Source of the DNA: Petunia secreta
Taxonomy: Eukaryota > Streptophyta > Magnoliopsida > Solanales > Solanaceae
Length of the DNA stretch: 64,000 bases
Assembly (NCBI GenBank): GCA_029990175.1
Contig: JARKIP010000053.1
Coordinates: 13,286,001-13,350,000, forward strand
Direction: 5' to 3'
The position numbers and the translations under genes are program-made. Position 1 is the first letter of the stretch. Each line of letters starts with the position of its first letter. The notes under the pieces are model-generated. The model ran no database searches. It was not told where the DNA came from and was given only the letters and a program-made list of their open reading frames with translations. Below are positions 34,146 to 47,525 of this stretch, one piece after another.

Positions 34146-36760
34146 TGACACGACCCGGAATCCGGCTAAGCCGTGCGGGCACCCGACATCCTCCCCTAGA
34201 CCCGTCGGGCGAACCCTTACCAATTAAATTAAGAAAATAAATATAATTCAATTCATAAATTAGAACAAGGCGTAGAAAAAGCACAGACATACTGATACCT
34301 CTAAGCTGTACAAAAGAAACTACAGCTGACTACCCAACATACTAGGTTTAGGGCTATCTAGACTAGACATCTAAGAGTACAAAAGAAGACAGATACCTCC
34401 TGAAGGGAGCAAAATGCAACTGAAATGATAATCAATAAACTGGTGGCCATCCGGGATAAAAGCTGGCTCACCCTGACAGCTGAAGTCGTCTTCGCTCCTT
34501 CACAACGTGACGAACTCAATCCTAGAGCAAACATGTCGTAACGAAATAGATAGACAAGAAACAAACAACAAACAAGGGTGAGTCAAAAGGACTCAATAAA
34601 TGGGGCAGACTAGCCACCTCAAAGAATAAGATAGCTAGCCAGGGAGAAAAGAAACAGATAAACCAAATTCCTTTATTTAAATTATGAAAAGGCTGAGCCA
34701 GATAATAACTAGAAACACGTATGGAATGACAAACTCATCAACAACCAGGAACGTAAGATAATCAAAACATATAGGTATCCCGAACACATCAACAATCAGA
34801 AATATATCCTGTTGCAGCGTGCAACCCGATCCATATATTCATCCTGTTGCAGCGTGCAACCCGATCCATATATTCATCCTGTTGCGGCGTGCAACCCGAT
34901 CCATATATTTATACCGTTGCGGCGTGCAACCCGATCCCCGCAACCCAGAATACGAGCCAGAAATATATAGACAAATAAGCAATGCACGTATAAGCAGAAC
35001 AGTAGTCATGTACCACAAGTCTACACAATGGTATGAAATGAGATGAAATGAAATGATGCAAAGGGTCACATGTGCCCGTAATCCCATTCCGAAGCGAAAT
35101 ACTCTTGCATTCGAGGGGAATCTAATCTGATAACCAACTGGAGCGGAATACTCCTGCTCCTGGGGCGGAATACTCCTGCACCCGATATAATGTAAACTAG
35201 AGGTGGAATACTCCTGCACTCTCCTGGGGGGAATACTCCTGCACCTGATATAATGTAAACCAGAGCCGGAATACTGATGCACTCAATATCTGACATAAGA
35301 GCGGAATACTCCTGCTCTTGGGGCGGAATCCTCCTACCCTCAATATGATACAATGGAGCGGAATCCTCCTGCTCCTGGGGCGGAATGCTCCTGCACCCAA
35401 TATGATATGAAATGTAATGCATATGAATGAGATATAATTCATATGAATGTAATGTGATACAATAATAACCCTTCACCGGCGCGGGACTCTCATCGACAGC
35501 CGGGAAGTAGATGCCAACTCACAGCCAGAGTACCATGCTCAGATCCTCAATGCAATACCAACAACATGAGATAACATAGAATATACAATGTAAATCGAAA
35601 GCTAAGGCGTAAGGAGTACGCCTATCGGCAGCTACACACGTAAGGAACACGTGGTAGAAAATCCACGAGGCCAGATGCCTCCAAAGAAATGGATATAAAC
35701 ACTTACCTCTTTCCAAAGTTAACACTGCTACCCAACAACCACTTTATTCTTTGAATTTATTGCCAAACGATCCCACTGTGTTTAATAAGCAGAAAAATAT
35801 ATCAAATTAGGCTAAAGGCTTCATTCCTCAAATCTTAGGGCAATCCAGGTAGGAACCTGTTACCCTATTCGCATACGCAATACGCAAGCCAGACCTATAT
35901 GTAGGGTTTATAGTCACTTAACCAAACCCCAAATAAATTACCTTTATATGTTGCCCATAACTCACTGAGTATGAATTTATAATCAATTCCATTATCGGGG
36001 GCCAATTGACCCTTTAACTATCAATTGAACTTATTAAAACGATGTCTAATATTTCAAGTTTTACCGTTAAAATATATTCAAACACACGTAATAAACTCAA
36101 ATAATGCATTAAGATCATTAGCTGAATGTTTTGGGGTAAAAATACTATTTTTCTCCGGCACTTTTCGCATTTTCTGGCATTTTTTTCCACTGCGTAATTT
36201 CATCTTTCTCTGTTTCTCGTTCCAATTCTCCCTCTGTTTATCATCCTTAGCAAATGCTAAGTTCACCGCCAATATATATATATCTTTCATTTACTATTTT
36301 GTCTTTTCTCTTTTTTTTTTTCCTTTAAAATTCGCTGCTACGGTAAAAATTAAAACGGTACCCTACGATATTTCGAAATAATTTCAAATTTTTCATACCA
36401 GTTATACAAAATATACGTAACATACTCGAAAAGACGGATCTCAAATTGGACTCCCGAAACTCAATATGCAAATTAAATGAAAAAAAATCAAATTATTTAA
36501 CTTTCGGCATTTTAGCGGAACTAGCCGAACAACATCAAATTCACTTTTGAAAGTTTACAAAAGTCACGAATAATTATATGAACCTAACGGCGCCTTCGAA
36601 TTTCGAATCGGAGCTCATTCGCCAAAACCAAGCTCGAAAATCTCTTTTTAATATTTATTGATAATAAAAAATAAAAACTTATTTCGATGCCTACTAAACG
36701 AGGTCTGATTGAGCTCAAATTTTACGGACAGGTCCTAATAGATATTATGAATATTTTAAA
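34146..36760 (-). repeat. Long gypsy LTR 'B', inverted inside A
   Basis: On the + strand it starts TGACACGACCCGG (the LTR 3' end) and runs to ...AATATTTTAAA at 36760. It lacks about 65 bp of the LTR start compared with D. It contains a 35-bp array (34808-34940, four units with CGTGCAACCCGATCC) and a decayed GGAATACTCCTGC array (35090-35405). A TATA or terminator could not be assigned. The junctions show no target duplication. Confidence 0.72.
34808..34940. repeat. 35-bp tandem array in LTR B
   Basis: Four units of 35 bp, each with GTTGCRGCGTGCAACCCGAT followed by CCATATATTCAT-like sequence. The same array has five units in LTR D (45347-45512). Confidence 0.85.
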
Positions 36761-37108
36761 AGGAGCGAAGACGAATTCAGCTGTCAGGGTGAGCCAGCCT
36801 TTATTCCGGATGACCACCAGTTTATTAGTTATCATTTCAGTTGCATTTTGCCCCGTTTAGGAGGTATCTGTCTTCTTTGTACTCTTAGATGTCTAGTCTG
36901 GATAGCCCTAAACCTAGTATGTTGGGTAGTCAGCTATAATTTCTATTGTACAGCTTAGCGTTATCAGTATGTCTGTGTTTTTTTAACTCTTGTCCTTATT
37001 TATGAATTGTTATATTTATTTCCTAATTTAATTGGTAAGGGTTCACCCGACGGGTCTAGGGGAGGATGTCGGGTGTCCGCACGGCCTAACCGGATCCGGG
37101 TCATATCA
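36761..37108 (+). repeat. Long gypsy LTR 'A', right end
   Basis: Resumes at AGGAGCGAAGACG and ends GGGTCATATCA at 37108. Relative to the uninterrupted LTR about 75 bp are lost at the point where B sits. Confidence 0.7.
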
Positions 37109-37242
37109 GTTGGTATCAGAGCCCGATTTAGAGTCTATCCAGACTAAGACAGTGTCTAGTAGAATCTCACTGATGGGTACGTAGACGTCCGTACTTATCT
37201 ACGAGAGGCTATGATGGCATTTAGGAAGTTTCACTTCCTTCC
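37109..37242 (+). other. Primer-binding site and start of internal region of element A
   Basis: TTGGTATCAGAGCCC at 37110-37124 is complementary to the 3' end of initiator tRNA-Met. The next 115 bp match the internal sequence of the element at 50480-50588 (minus strand). The match ends near 37242, where a different repeat starts. Confidence 0.8.
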
Positions 37243-40200
37243 GTCACGACCCTTTTTTACAACACAACACTAAATGAATAGAAATACGTGTTTAAAGGTT
37301 ATGACGAGTGTAGAAGGTATACAATTATTCAAGTAAAATTCGGAATAGCCACTTGACAAGTTTAAGGTGTGCCAAGTCACCCAAAGGTACCTTGGAACAC
37401 TTCTGACTCGTCTAATGGTTTGTTTTAGAGATTCAGATAAGGTTCTCAGTTGACTCTCGAGAAGGTATTAGGCACCCTCAAGTTCTGTGCCAAGCACTGT
37501 TGCTTTATTGTCGCAATTTTAATTTGATTAAATATGGTTGTTATATTAGTGCCATTAATTTGAATTTGTACTTTGATTGAGAAAATTAAAAGCGTATCAT
37601 TTTTTTCCAACCTCACAGACTGGACGAATTTACACTTTGATTAAATATATTACGCATCAACCTCACAAATGACTGGTCTATTTTTAAAATAATTTTAGTA
37701 ACTTCAAAAATATAATTAACTTAGAATGGGCTTGTCTTGCTTTAGGTTTCTTTTAGCCTAATAAGTAGATCACAAATCATACTTATCGTTTTGCCTAATT
37801 GCATGGGTCTTTTTGCTCTTATCAATTTGCCTACTCGATTTAATTAAGTGTAACTACTAACTATTATTAAATAAAAAATTGGGACTCCCAAATTTGCCTT
37901 TATTGATTTTAAACATATGGATTGTGAGAGCATATATATGTAGTAGGCTATTTATTAGATTGGAATGACTTTGGACTGTTTACGCAAAGGGAAAAGCTTG
38001 AAAACCTACGTGCTTTACTGCTGTAATTGTGCCAAAACTGTTTGCATCAACAGGCCATATTAAAAAAACTTGTTTGCAAAAACTAGTCACTTTTTCATTT
38101 CTGTACAAATAATGATCATTGCAAATATTATGAGTGGCTAGATTTTAAAAGAAAAAATAGTCGTCCTAAGCAATTGCCTATTCGTTCCAGATTATAAACT
38201 TTGTTAACTTTGCGCTTATGTCCTATTTTTTGCCCACTCATTCATAGTTCTCCAAATTTTAACATGCGAAAACTTAAATATTTATTCATTTCAAGTTGAC
38301 ATTTATTTTTCTACCAAGATACATATGTTAAAATGTTCATATATGTCTAGAAACAACAATATAAACTTGTAAGGAATACAAAACAATGCATAAGACTTTG
38401 ATCATTTTCATTTAGCACAACAACTAAGCTCATCAAGAGACTAATTAATATCATATAGAACAAGATTTTCAAACTTTGAACATGCTGATTTTTAATCACT
38501 TTTCATAGCCAAAAGCTCAACATAAGTACAAGGTTAATTTGTGTTTACCTTGTGTAGAAATTTTCAAGCTAGGAAGCAAATCAATATAGCAAACCAAAGC
38601 CAAAAGCAAGCAACTTATGCTCCAAAAAAATCAGCAACTAGGCAGCCTCTTTACACCTTAAAATTGACTTGAAACTTTGAAGTTTATACGCCAAAATGCT
38701 CTTTGTGTTGATGCCTTATGGTTCTAAACCCCTACACTTAATTTACTAAATATTACTCTTCTTTCACTTCCTTATTTTCTCTCTTTCTCTACCAGTTTTT
38801 TCAGCAAGTAGTTGTCTCTTAAATGAGGAGTAAATGCTCCTATTTAAGGCTGAAAATTGAAGGCAAATGGGTGGAGTATAGACTTGTACAAAAGTAGAAG
38901 CCCACACCCCCTACTACTTGAGTGTTTTGGTGCTATTTTCAGCATAATATAGCAGCTCTAAACACTGTTTTCAGCCACCTAAAACTGTCCTAAAGGCTGA
39001 AAATGTACAAGTAGGGTCCTCTAAAAGGACACCAAACACTCATCACTAACTTAAGGGGTCTAGTACCAAACTAAACCAACTAAATCAGCCCCAAACTAAC
39101 TCAAAACTAAACTAAAACTTCACATTTTGGGAAAGTACTACTAAAGCTACTAGAGGATTGAGGCTTAACAGATTCATACTAAACAACATGGATTAAAACA
39201 CAAAACAAATTAATGAAACTTACTCTAGTAGTGATGGAACATGAACCATTAAAAACAATGCAATAAAACAAGATTCATTTCACAAGGAGATATGTGTAGA
39301 CTTTTAATATGCCAAGCTAATTGCAATAATTTTCATGTAACTAATAATACGATTCTAACACTAACATGATTTCTACAAATTAAACTACACATTTCGATCA
39401 TTACTTACGCACATTGATTTTAAGTGCTAAGCTAACCTTAACTAATGACTAAAGAGCGAGGAATACTAGGATCAAATCTTAAAAGTCCTCTCCAAAAACA
39501 ACATCACAAACTCCAATCATTCTGCCTCATCTACTGCGTCGCTGCCCCATTTTTCTATCACCATTGCCATCACTGCCTAATCAACAACATAACAGCCCCT
39601 CTACTCCAACATAATCATCATAGCCACAAACATGACCCCAAACAAAACCATTATCAATCAAAAACATCACAGCCCCTCCAATGACAACATAACAAAATAA
39701 TAATATTAAGAAGAAGAGAAACGGATGAAGAGAAAATGGGGAAAAGGGGAGGGATTTTTGGGAAACCGGGTACAAGAGGTGAATGAGGAGGGTGAGAGGA
39801 AAAGGGAAAAGCTAAAACTTATCGGAAAAATTCGAAGGTACGCCGAAGTTGAGTTGACCGAAACTCTCAGGCCAGATCTGCGCCAAACGGTTGAGAATTT
39901 AAAGAAAATAGTGGTAGAAATGGAAAGAGCGGCTCAAAAGCTTTCCGGAAAGGTATAATTTGTAATTTTCCGACCACCGGAAGGCGGTGGTCCGGCGGCG
40001 TGCGACGGATCCACGGTGGAGTGGTGGCTGATTGTTTCCGGTGGGGAGTGTAAATTTGGCCAGCATATCCCCAAGCCAAAAGAGGCTTATGAAGGACTGA
40101 GGAGAAAATGAGGATTTTTGAAAGTTTATAAGGGGAAATGGAGGAAAGATGAGAGCTATTAGATCAATTAGAAACTAATGGCTAGGATTGAAAGTAGAGA

Positions 40201-43200
40201 TGGGTATGGGCTTCAAGACTTGGGTGTGGGCTGGTTTGGTTAAGTAATTGGGCTACTTATTTTGTACATATGACCACTAAAAGGTCTATACTTATCAAAA
40301 ACCAATACAATTAACCACAATCAAAATCACATAAATCTACAATACTATCAAAATTAAACATAGAGTCATAGTTAAACACATAACAAGTATTTTTGGTAAT
40401 TTTCATATTTTCTATCCTAATTAGTGATAATTTTAGTTAAAATAAAGACTAAAATTTAGGAAAATTTCGGGTAAAATCTTAAGAATCTAACACGGCTATT
40501 TTGAGCAATTTTTCTGTAATCGTGCCAAAATTAGGTGATTACAGCTGCCCCTCTTTGTTCTGGAACACGAAGAGTTTTCGGAAGAAGAAGCAATCGACAA
40601 CTAATTTTGGCTTTTCGGTTCTAGCCGAGAGCATGCTTTTCAAAATGGTGACCGTACCCTGATTTTCGGTTCTAACCGAGAACAAGGTTACCTACATATC
40701 CCTGGACTAAGGAATCAGGTCAGTGTAGTTCCTCACGTGCGGTAGTCCCACAGACACTAGACTCTTCTAGACTCACTAAGACAACACTAGACACTCTATA
40801 TTTCTAAGATAAACTAGAGACTCTTCTAGACACACTTGGGGCGGATACTAGACACTCTTAGGCACATAAAGGGTGTCGTTGCTGATTATTGGTCGCTTGC
40901 TGGTGGTCGTTGCTTTACAAGGAATGAAAATACAAGGAAAAATATAAAATTACAATCCTAGCCTAAATCTTCATGCTTCCTTGATGTAAATCTTGGCTTG
41001 CAAGACAGCTCTACTGCACTATCTGAAACTTGGAAAGGTAGCGTCTGTTTCAAGCGGGTCTTGACTTGAAGCTGGGATGGTTGCTATCTTTAAGCAGGAC
41101 TCACTTGAAAAGGAAGTGGTTGCTATCTTCTAGCGGAACTGACTCGAAAAGAAAATAATTGCTATCTTTTAGCGATACTGACTCAAAAGGAAATGGGCGC
41201 TATCTTTTAGCGGGACTGACTCGAAAAGGAAGTTGTCGCTTTTTAGCGAAACCGACTCGAAAAGAAATGATCACTATCTTTTAGCGAAACTAACTCAAAA
41301 AGGAAATGGTTGCTATCTTTTAGCAGAAATTGACTCGGAAAAGAAATGATCGCTATCTTTTAGCAGATCTTGATATGGAAAGGAAATGACACTATCTTCG
41401 ATCGAAACTGGCTCAAAAAGGAAATAATTGCTATCTTTTAGCGGAAACTGACTTTAAAAGGAAACCGATGCTATCTTTGAGCGGAACTGACTCGAAAAGA
41501 AAATGGGCGCTATCTTTTAGCGAGACTGACTCGAAAAGGAAATGAGCACTATCTTTTAGCGAAACTGACTCGAAAAGAAAGTTGTCGCTCTTTTACGAAA
41601 CCGACTCGAAAAGAAATGATCGCTATCTTTTAGTGAAACTGACTCAAAAAGGAAATGGTTGCTATCTTTTAGCAGAAATTGACTCGGAAAGGAAACGATC
41701 GCTATCTTTTAGCAGATCTTGACATGGAAAGGAAATGACGCTATCTTTGATCGAAACTGACTCGAAAAAGAAATAGGCGCAATATTTTAGCGAAACTGAC
41801 TTGAAATGAAAGTGTCTGACGCTATCTTTTAGCAGAACCGACACGAAAAGAAATGATCGCTTTCTTTTAGCAAAACCTGACTGGAAAAGGAAACTTCTGC
41901 ATTATCTTGGGAAGCATGTTATTGTGGTTGACATCTTCCTGGTGAGTTATGCCCTCTCTGTTCACCCGCTCATGATTAGCTCATGTCTGGAAGCTGTACA
42001 GTCCACACATTTTTCACACGTGGCTTTGACATGAAAGCTGCAAACTCTAACCCATTATCTTAATGGGGTCTTTTCTGGAGATTTGAAAACCCCAGCCATT
42101 TTTCAAAAATGGGATTTTGTCTGAAACTTAGAACAAATGCTCCCGATTCATGCGATCCTTGATCTTGTTGACAATGTAGCAAATATCACAATGACTTTCT
42201 TCATCATGGCTATACAGGCCCTGAATCATGTCCTCACAAAATGAACTTGGGGTTCTTGTTCAAACAATATCTTGATATTGTTGATGTGTTTTTGATCCAC
42301 CCAAAAGTCCACCAATGCCAAATAGTTTCTCCCAATCTTTAGTCAATCCTTCGTAGAAACAACATGTCGTTCCATGGTGACTTTTTTGGTGCAATCTTGG
42401 TGTGTCATTCTCATGCCGAGGTGCGGCACGAGCTTCCATTGCTTATTGGTTTCCGACAATGATCTGGTATAACTGAGAAACCTGTAAACAAGCTTTGCGA
42501 AACTTTCTTTGCGAATTTCAATGATATCAAAGGAGAGGAGTGACAAAAAAAGTATAGACAAATTGAAGAAATTCAAAGAGGAGACATCGAACGAAAGATG
42601 TCCCTGAAAGATAGAAAGAAAAATTATTTAGGGGTGAAATGACGAGCTCAATGAACATGACATACATCTTGGAATAAAGTCTTGACCTTTTTAACACGAT
42701 CTATCCTTGATTTTACCCTAGTTCGACAATATAAAGGCAATTGCTTGCTTGGTCTGATCATGATGAGAAACCGGACATCCCTCATTCAACTAGTGGTGCC
42801 CTTTCGGGTTTTCACCAACTAGCCTCTCTCTTTGTTCTTTTTCCTCACAATGGTCTGTGGCGCCCTTTTAGGTTTTGATCAACAGGATTTATTTTTCTTT
42901 TTTTTTTTCATTTGTTTGTTTTTTATTCTTTTATTTCCATTCAACCTCTTATCCCCTTTTTCGGTCGACCTCGTCTTTCTCCTTTTTCTTTTTCAGTCAA
43001 TCTGTCATCCCTTATTTTGATTTCTCACAGAAGTTTCTGTCCTAATGGCAATCATACTCCCATCTCTTGATTGCGATGATCAAAATAAACTTCGACTTCC
43101 CCGAGCAGACTCATATTTTGATTGTACATCAATGCGCTACATTCTCAAAGATCGGTCGAAAAGGTCTTTATTTGGACCATAGTATGGGATTTGGTTAGGC

Positions 43201-43762
43201 TAGAAAGAAAAGTATTTAGCATCAAAGCTGAGAAACATCTCGTGAGACGGCTAGATGAACATTACAAATTTTGAAATCGCCGCTTTTGAAAATTAACCCT
43301 TTTTTTTCCAGTTTCAGCAAATTGGAGATTTCCCTTTTTTTTTTTTCTTGTTTTCTTTTTCTTTTTCTCTTTGTTTTGAAAAGCGATATAAAAGAATCTC
43401 ATGAAATGACTTGGTGAATAATACAACCCTTGGAATCATTTTCTTCTAAGATAACATGAAACTATAGCCCAGTTTAGTAAAAATTGAGGAATTTCTTTTG
43501 GATATTCTCTAATATGAAAACATAGGGGATATTGAGACTTTCCCACGACACTAACACAAAGAAAGCGCTTTAAGTTTCTTACCCGACTTCAAAACTGGTA
43601 TCCTAAACATCTCATGAAACAGGTGAATGAATGGTACAAAATAGAAATTTATTTTTATTTTATTTTATTTATAATATAAAATAAAAACAAACTTCTGCCC
43701 TAGTTTAGCATAAAATAGGGATAGAATTTCTTTTGATGTTGGCCGCAAACTTGGAGACAAGT
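37243..43762. repeat. Unidentified repeat-derived region, possible giant LTR plus internal part
   Basis: 6.5 kb without a credible protein gene. The left half (about 37246-40543) ends ...TTAGGTGATTACA directly before GCTGCCCCTCTTTGTTC. That looks like an LTR end of an Ogre-like Ty3/gypsy element as I remember them from Solanaceae. The right half holds a tandem array and CT-rich stretches (42880-43010, 43300-43370). Short open frames at 39445-39958 are probably chance. Confidence 0.35.
41040..41885. repeat. Tandem array of about 39-43 bp units
   Basis: Around 20 units containing CGCTATCTTTTAGCGAAACT and GACTCGAAAAGGAAATG. Each unit holds the short inverted pair CGCTA...TAGCG, so a transcript would form a chain of small hairpins. 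Confidence 0.85.
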
Positions 43763-44683
43763 TGACACGACCCGGAATTCGGTTAGGCCGTGTGGGCACC
43801 CGACATCCTCCCCTAGACCCGTCAGGCGAACCCTTACCAATTAAATTAGAAAAATAAATATAACAATTCATAAATAAGGAAAAGACTTAAAAAAAACACA
43901 GACATACTGATACCTCTAAGTTGTACAAAAGAAATTACAACTTACTACCCAACATACTAGGTTTAGGCTATCCAGACTAGACATGTAAGAATAGGAAAGA
44001 AGACAGATACCTCATGAAGGGAGTAAAATGCAACTGAAATATTAAATAATAAACTGGTGGCCATCCGGAATAAAAACTGGATCACCCTGACATTGTCTTC
44101 GCTCCTTCACAACGTGGCAAACTCAATCCTGGAGCGAACCTGCCGAAACGAAATAGATAGACAAGAAACAAACAACAAACAAGGGTGAGTCAAAAGGACT
44201 CAATAAGTGGGGCAGACTAGCCACCTCAAGAATAGGATAGCTAGCCAGTGAGAAGAAACAGATAAACCAAATTCCTCTTATTTAAATTACAAAAAGGCAG
44301 AGCCCGATAATAACCGTAAACACGTATGAAGCAACAAACTCAACCAGGAATACGAGACAGAAACATATCAACAAATAAACAATGCACGTATAATCAGAAC
44401 AGTAGTTATGTACCACAAGTCTACACAATGGTATGAAATGAAATGAGATGAAGAAATGAAATATGATGCAAAGGGTCACATGTGCCAAATGAATGGAGCG
44501 GAATCCTCCTGCTCCGAGGGCGGAATCCTCCTACCCTCAATATGATGCAATGGAGCGGAATCCTCCTACTCTAAGGGTGGAATCCTCCTACCCTCAATAT
44601 GATGCAATGATAACTCTTCACTGGGGCGGAACTCTCATCGACTGCCGGGAAGTATATGTCAACTAACAGCGAGAGTACACTGC
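43763..44683 (-). repeat. Long gypsy LTR 'C', fragment
   Basis: Starts TGACACGACCCGGAATTC (LTR 3' end on the + strand) and stops at GAGTACACTGC, where LTR D begins. It corresponds to the first third of B or D read from the 3' end. It lacks the 35-bp array and has about two of the GGAATCCTCCT units. Confidence 0.75.
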
Positions 44684-47525
44684 TGACACGACCCAGAATC
44701 CGGCTAAGCTGTGCGGGGGCTTGATATCCTCCCCTAGACCCGTCGGGCGAACCCTTATCAATTAAATTAGGAAAATAAATATAATTCAATTCATAAATAA
44801 GAACAAGACTTAGAAAAAGAAGCAGACATGCTAATACCTCTAAGCTGTACAAACGAAATTACAGCTGACTACCAAATATACTAGGTTTAGGGCTATCCAG
44901 ACTAGACATCTAAGAGTAGGATAGAAGACAGATACCTCATGAAGGGAGCAAAATGCAACTGAAATAATAAACACAAAACTGGTGGTCTTCCTGAATAAAA
45001 GCTGGCTCACCTTGACAGCTGAAGTCGTCTTCGCTCCTTCACAACGTGGTGAACTCAATCCTGGAGCGAACCTGCCGAAACGAAGAAGATAGACAAAAAC
45101 AAACAACAAATAAGGGTGAGTCAAAAGGACACAATAAGTGAGGCAGACTAACCACCTCAAAGAATAGGATAGCTAGCCAGGGAAAAAAGGAACATATAAA
45201 CCAAATTCCTCTTATTTAAATTATGAAAAGAAAGAGCAAGGTAATAACTAGAAACACGTATGGAATCACAAACTCATCAACAACAAGGAACGTAAGATAG
45301 CCAGAACATATAGGTATCCCGAACACATCAACAATCAGAAATACATCCTGTTGCAGTGTGCAACCCGATCCATATATTCATCCTGTTACGGCGTGCAACC
45401 CGATCCATATATTCATACTGTCGCAGCGTGCAACCCGATCTATATATTCATATCGTTGCGACGTGCAACCCGATCCATATATTTATACCGTTGCGGCGTG
45501 CAACCCGATCCCCGCAACCCAGAATACGAGCCGGGAATATATAGGAAAATTGAGATATGTCCACGACATAGTATACATACCGCATACATAAAACACAACA
45601 CAATACACACAATAGTCAGTATCCGGTGCAATGAGATGGGATGAATGCAGTACAATGTAATCCAGTCGCGTATGAATGAGATGGGATGAATGTGGTACGA
45701 TGCAATGCAGTCACATATGCTTGATACCTATCCCCGGCGCGGGACTCTCATCGTCTATCAGGAGATATATCCAATGATGACCCTTCACCGTCTCGGGACT
45801 CTCATCGACTACCGGGAAGTATATGCAATGATGACCCTTCACCGTCTCGGGACTCTCATCGATTACCGGGAAGTATATGAAATGATGACCCTTCACCGGC
45901 TCGGGACTCTCATCGATTACCGGGAAGTATTTACAATGATGACTCTTTACCGGCTCGGGACTCTCATCGATTACCGGGAAGTATATGCAATGATGATCCT
46001 TTACCGGCTCGGGATTCTCACCGATTACCGGGAAGTAAATGCAATGATGACCCTTTACTAGCTCGAGATTCTCACCGATTACCGGGAAGTATTTGCAATA
46101 ATGACCCTTCACCGGCTCGGGACTCTCATCGATTACCGGGAAGTATATGCAACAATGACCCTTCATCGGTGCAGGACTCTCATCGCTAATCGGGAAGTAT
46201 ATGCAATGGTTAAAACAAGAGCGCAATGCTCATATGCTCAATGAAATACCAACAACAGAGCATAACATATAATATACAATGTAAATTCAAAGCTAAGGCA
46301 TAATGAGTACGCCTATTGGCAGCTACACACGTAAGGAACATGTGGTAGAATATCCACAAGGCACAGGGCCTCCAAAGAAATGGATATAAACACTTATCTT
46401 GTTAAAAAGTTAGCACAGTTACTCAACAACCGCTTTATACTTTGGATTCACTGCCAAACAATCCTGTTGTATTCAATAAGCAGAAAACTCTATCCAATAA
46501 GGCTAAAGGCTTCATTCCCCACATCTTAGGGTAATCCTGTTAGGAACCTGATACCCTATTCGTATATGCAATACGCAGGCCAGGCCTATGTACAGGGTTT
46601 AAGGTCACATAACCAAACCCTAAATAAATTTTATTTGTATGTTGCCCATAACTCACTGAGTACGAATATATAATTATTTCCGTTATCGGGGTCCAATTGA
46701 CCCTTTAAATTATTAATTGAATTTATTAAAACGATGTCTAGTATCAAAATTTTTACCATTAAAATATATTCAAACACACGTAATAAACTCAAATAATGAA
46801 TTAACATCATTACCTGGATGTTTTGGGGGTAAAAATCCTATCTTTTCTCCGGCTCTTTTCTCATTTTCTGGCATTTTTCTCTCTGCGTCAACTTTTGCAT
46901 TTTCTGTTTGTGTTCGATTTTTCTATGGTACTTACTATTTGCTAACGGATTATATAATCCCTTAGACCCACCGCTCTCTCTTATTTTATCCTTTCCTCTT
47001 TTGTCATTTTCTCTTTTTATTTTATTTTATTTTCTTTTCTTTTCGTGACAAAAATTAAAACGGTACCGTACGATATTCGAAATCATTTCAACTTTTGCAT
47101 ACAAATTATACAAAATATATGTAGCATACTCGCTAAGGCGTATCTCAAATCGGGTTCCCGAAACATAAGTTGCGAATTTAAATGGAAAAAGGTTAAATTA
47201 TTTAATTTTCGGCATTTTAGCGGAAACTAGCCGAACAACCTCGAAATTCACTTTCGAAAGTTCACAAATGTCATAAATAATCATACGAACCCAACGACGC
47301 TTTCGGATTTCGAATCGGAGCTCATTCGCCAAAACCGAGCTCGAAAATCTTTTTTTAATATTTATCGACAATAAAAACTAAAACCTTCTTTCGATGCCTA
47401 CCAAACGAGGTCTGATTTAGCTCAAATTTTACAAATAAGTCCCAATGGACCTAACGAAGATTTTAAAATTATCGGCACGCCAATCGGAGCCCTAACTTTT
47501 GAAACGACTGACTGAGGTCGTTTCA
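44684..47525 (-). repeat. Long gypsy LTR 'D', complete 3' LTR
   Basis: 2842 bp from TGACACGACCCAG to GGTCGTTTCA on the + strand. It is followed at 47526-47542 by a polypurine tract (GTTTAAGTGGAGGTGAA on the minus strand), so it is the 3' LTR of the minus-strand element whose interior is 47526-50603. It carries two arrays: 35-bp units at 45347-45512 and 54-bp units at about 45735-46200. Confidence 0.82.
45735..46205. repeat. 54-bp tandem array in LTR D
   Basis: About eight units with CGGGACTCTCATCG, TACCGGGAAGTAT and CAATGATGACCCTT. The period is 54 bp (for example from 45781 to 45835), a multiple of three, which keeps repetitive frames open on both strands. Confidence 0.88.

Noticed and set aside
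39445..39958. Two short + strand frames (79 and 77 residues), the second Lys/Glu-rich
   Set aside because: No domain, no start or splice context, inside a probable repeat. Treated as chance.
45690..46226. Repetitive proteins on both strands in the 54-bp array of LTR D
   Set aside because: Same cause: the period is a multiple of three. Not a gene.
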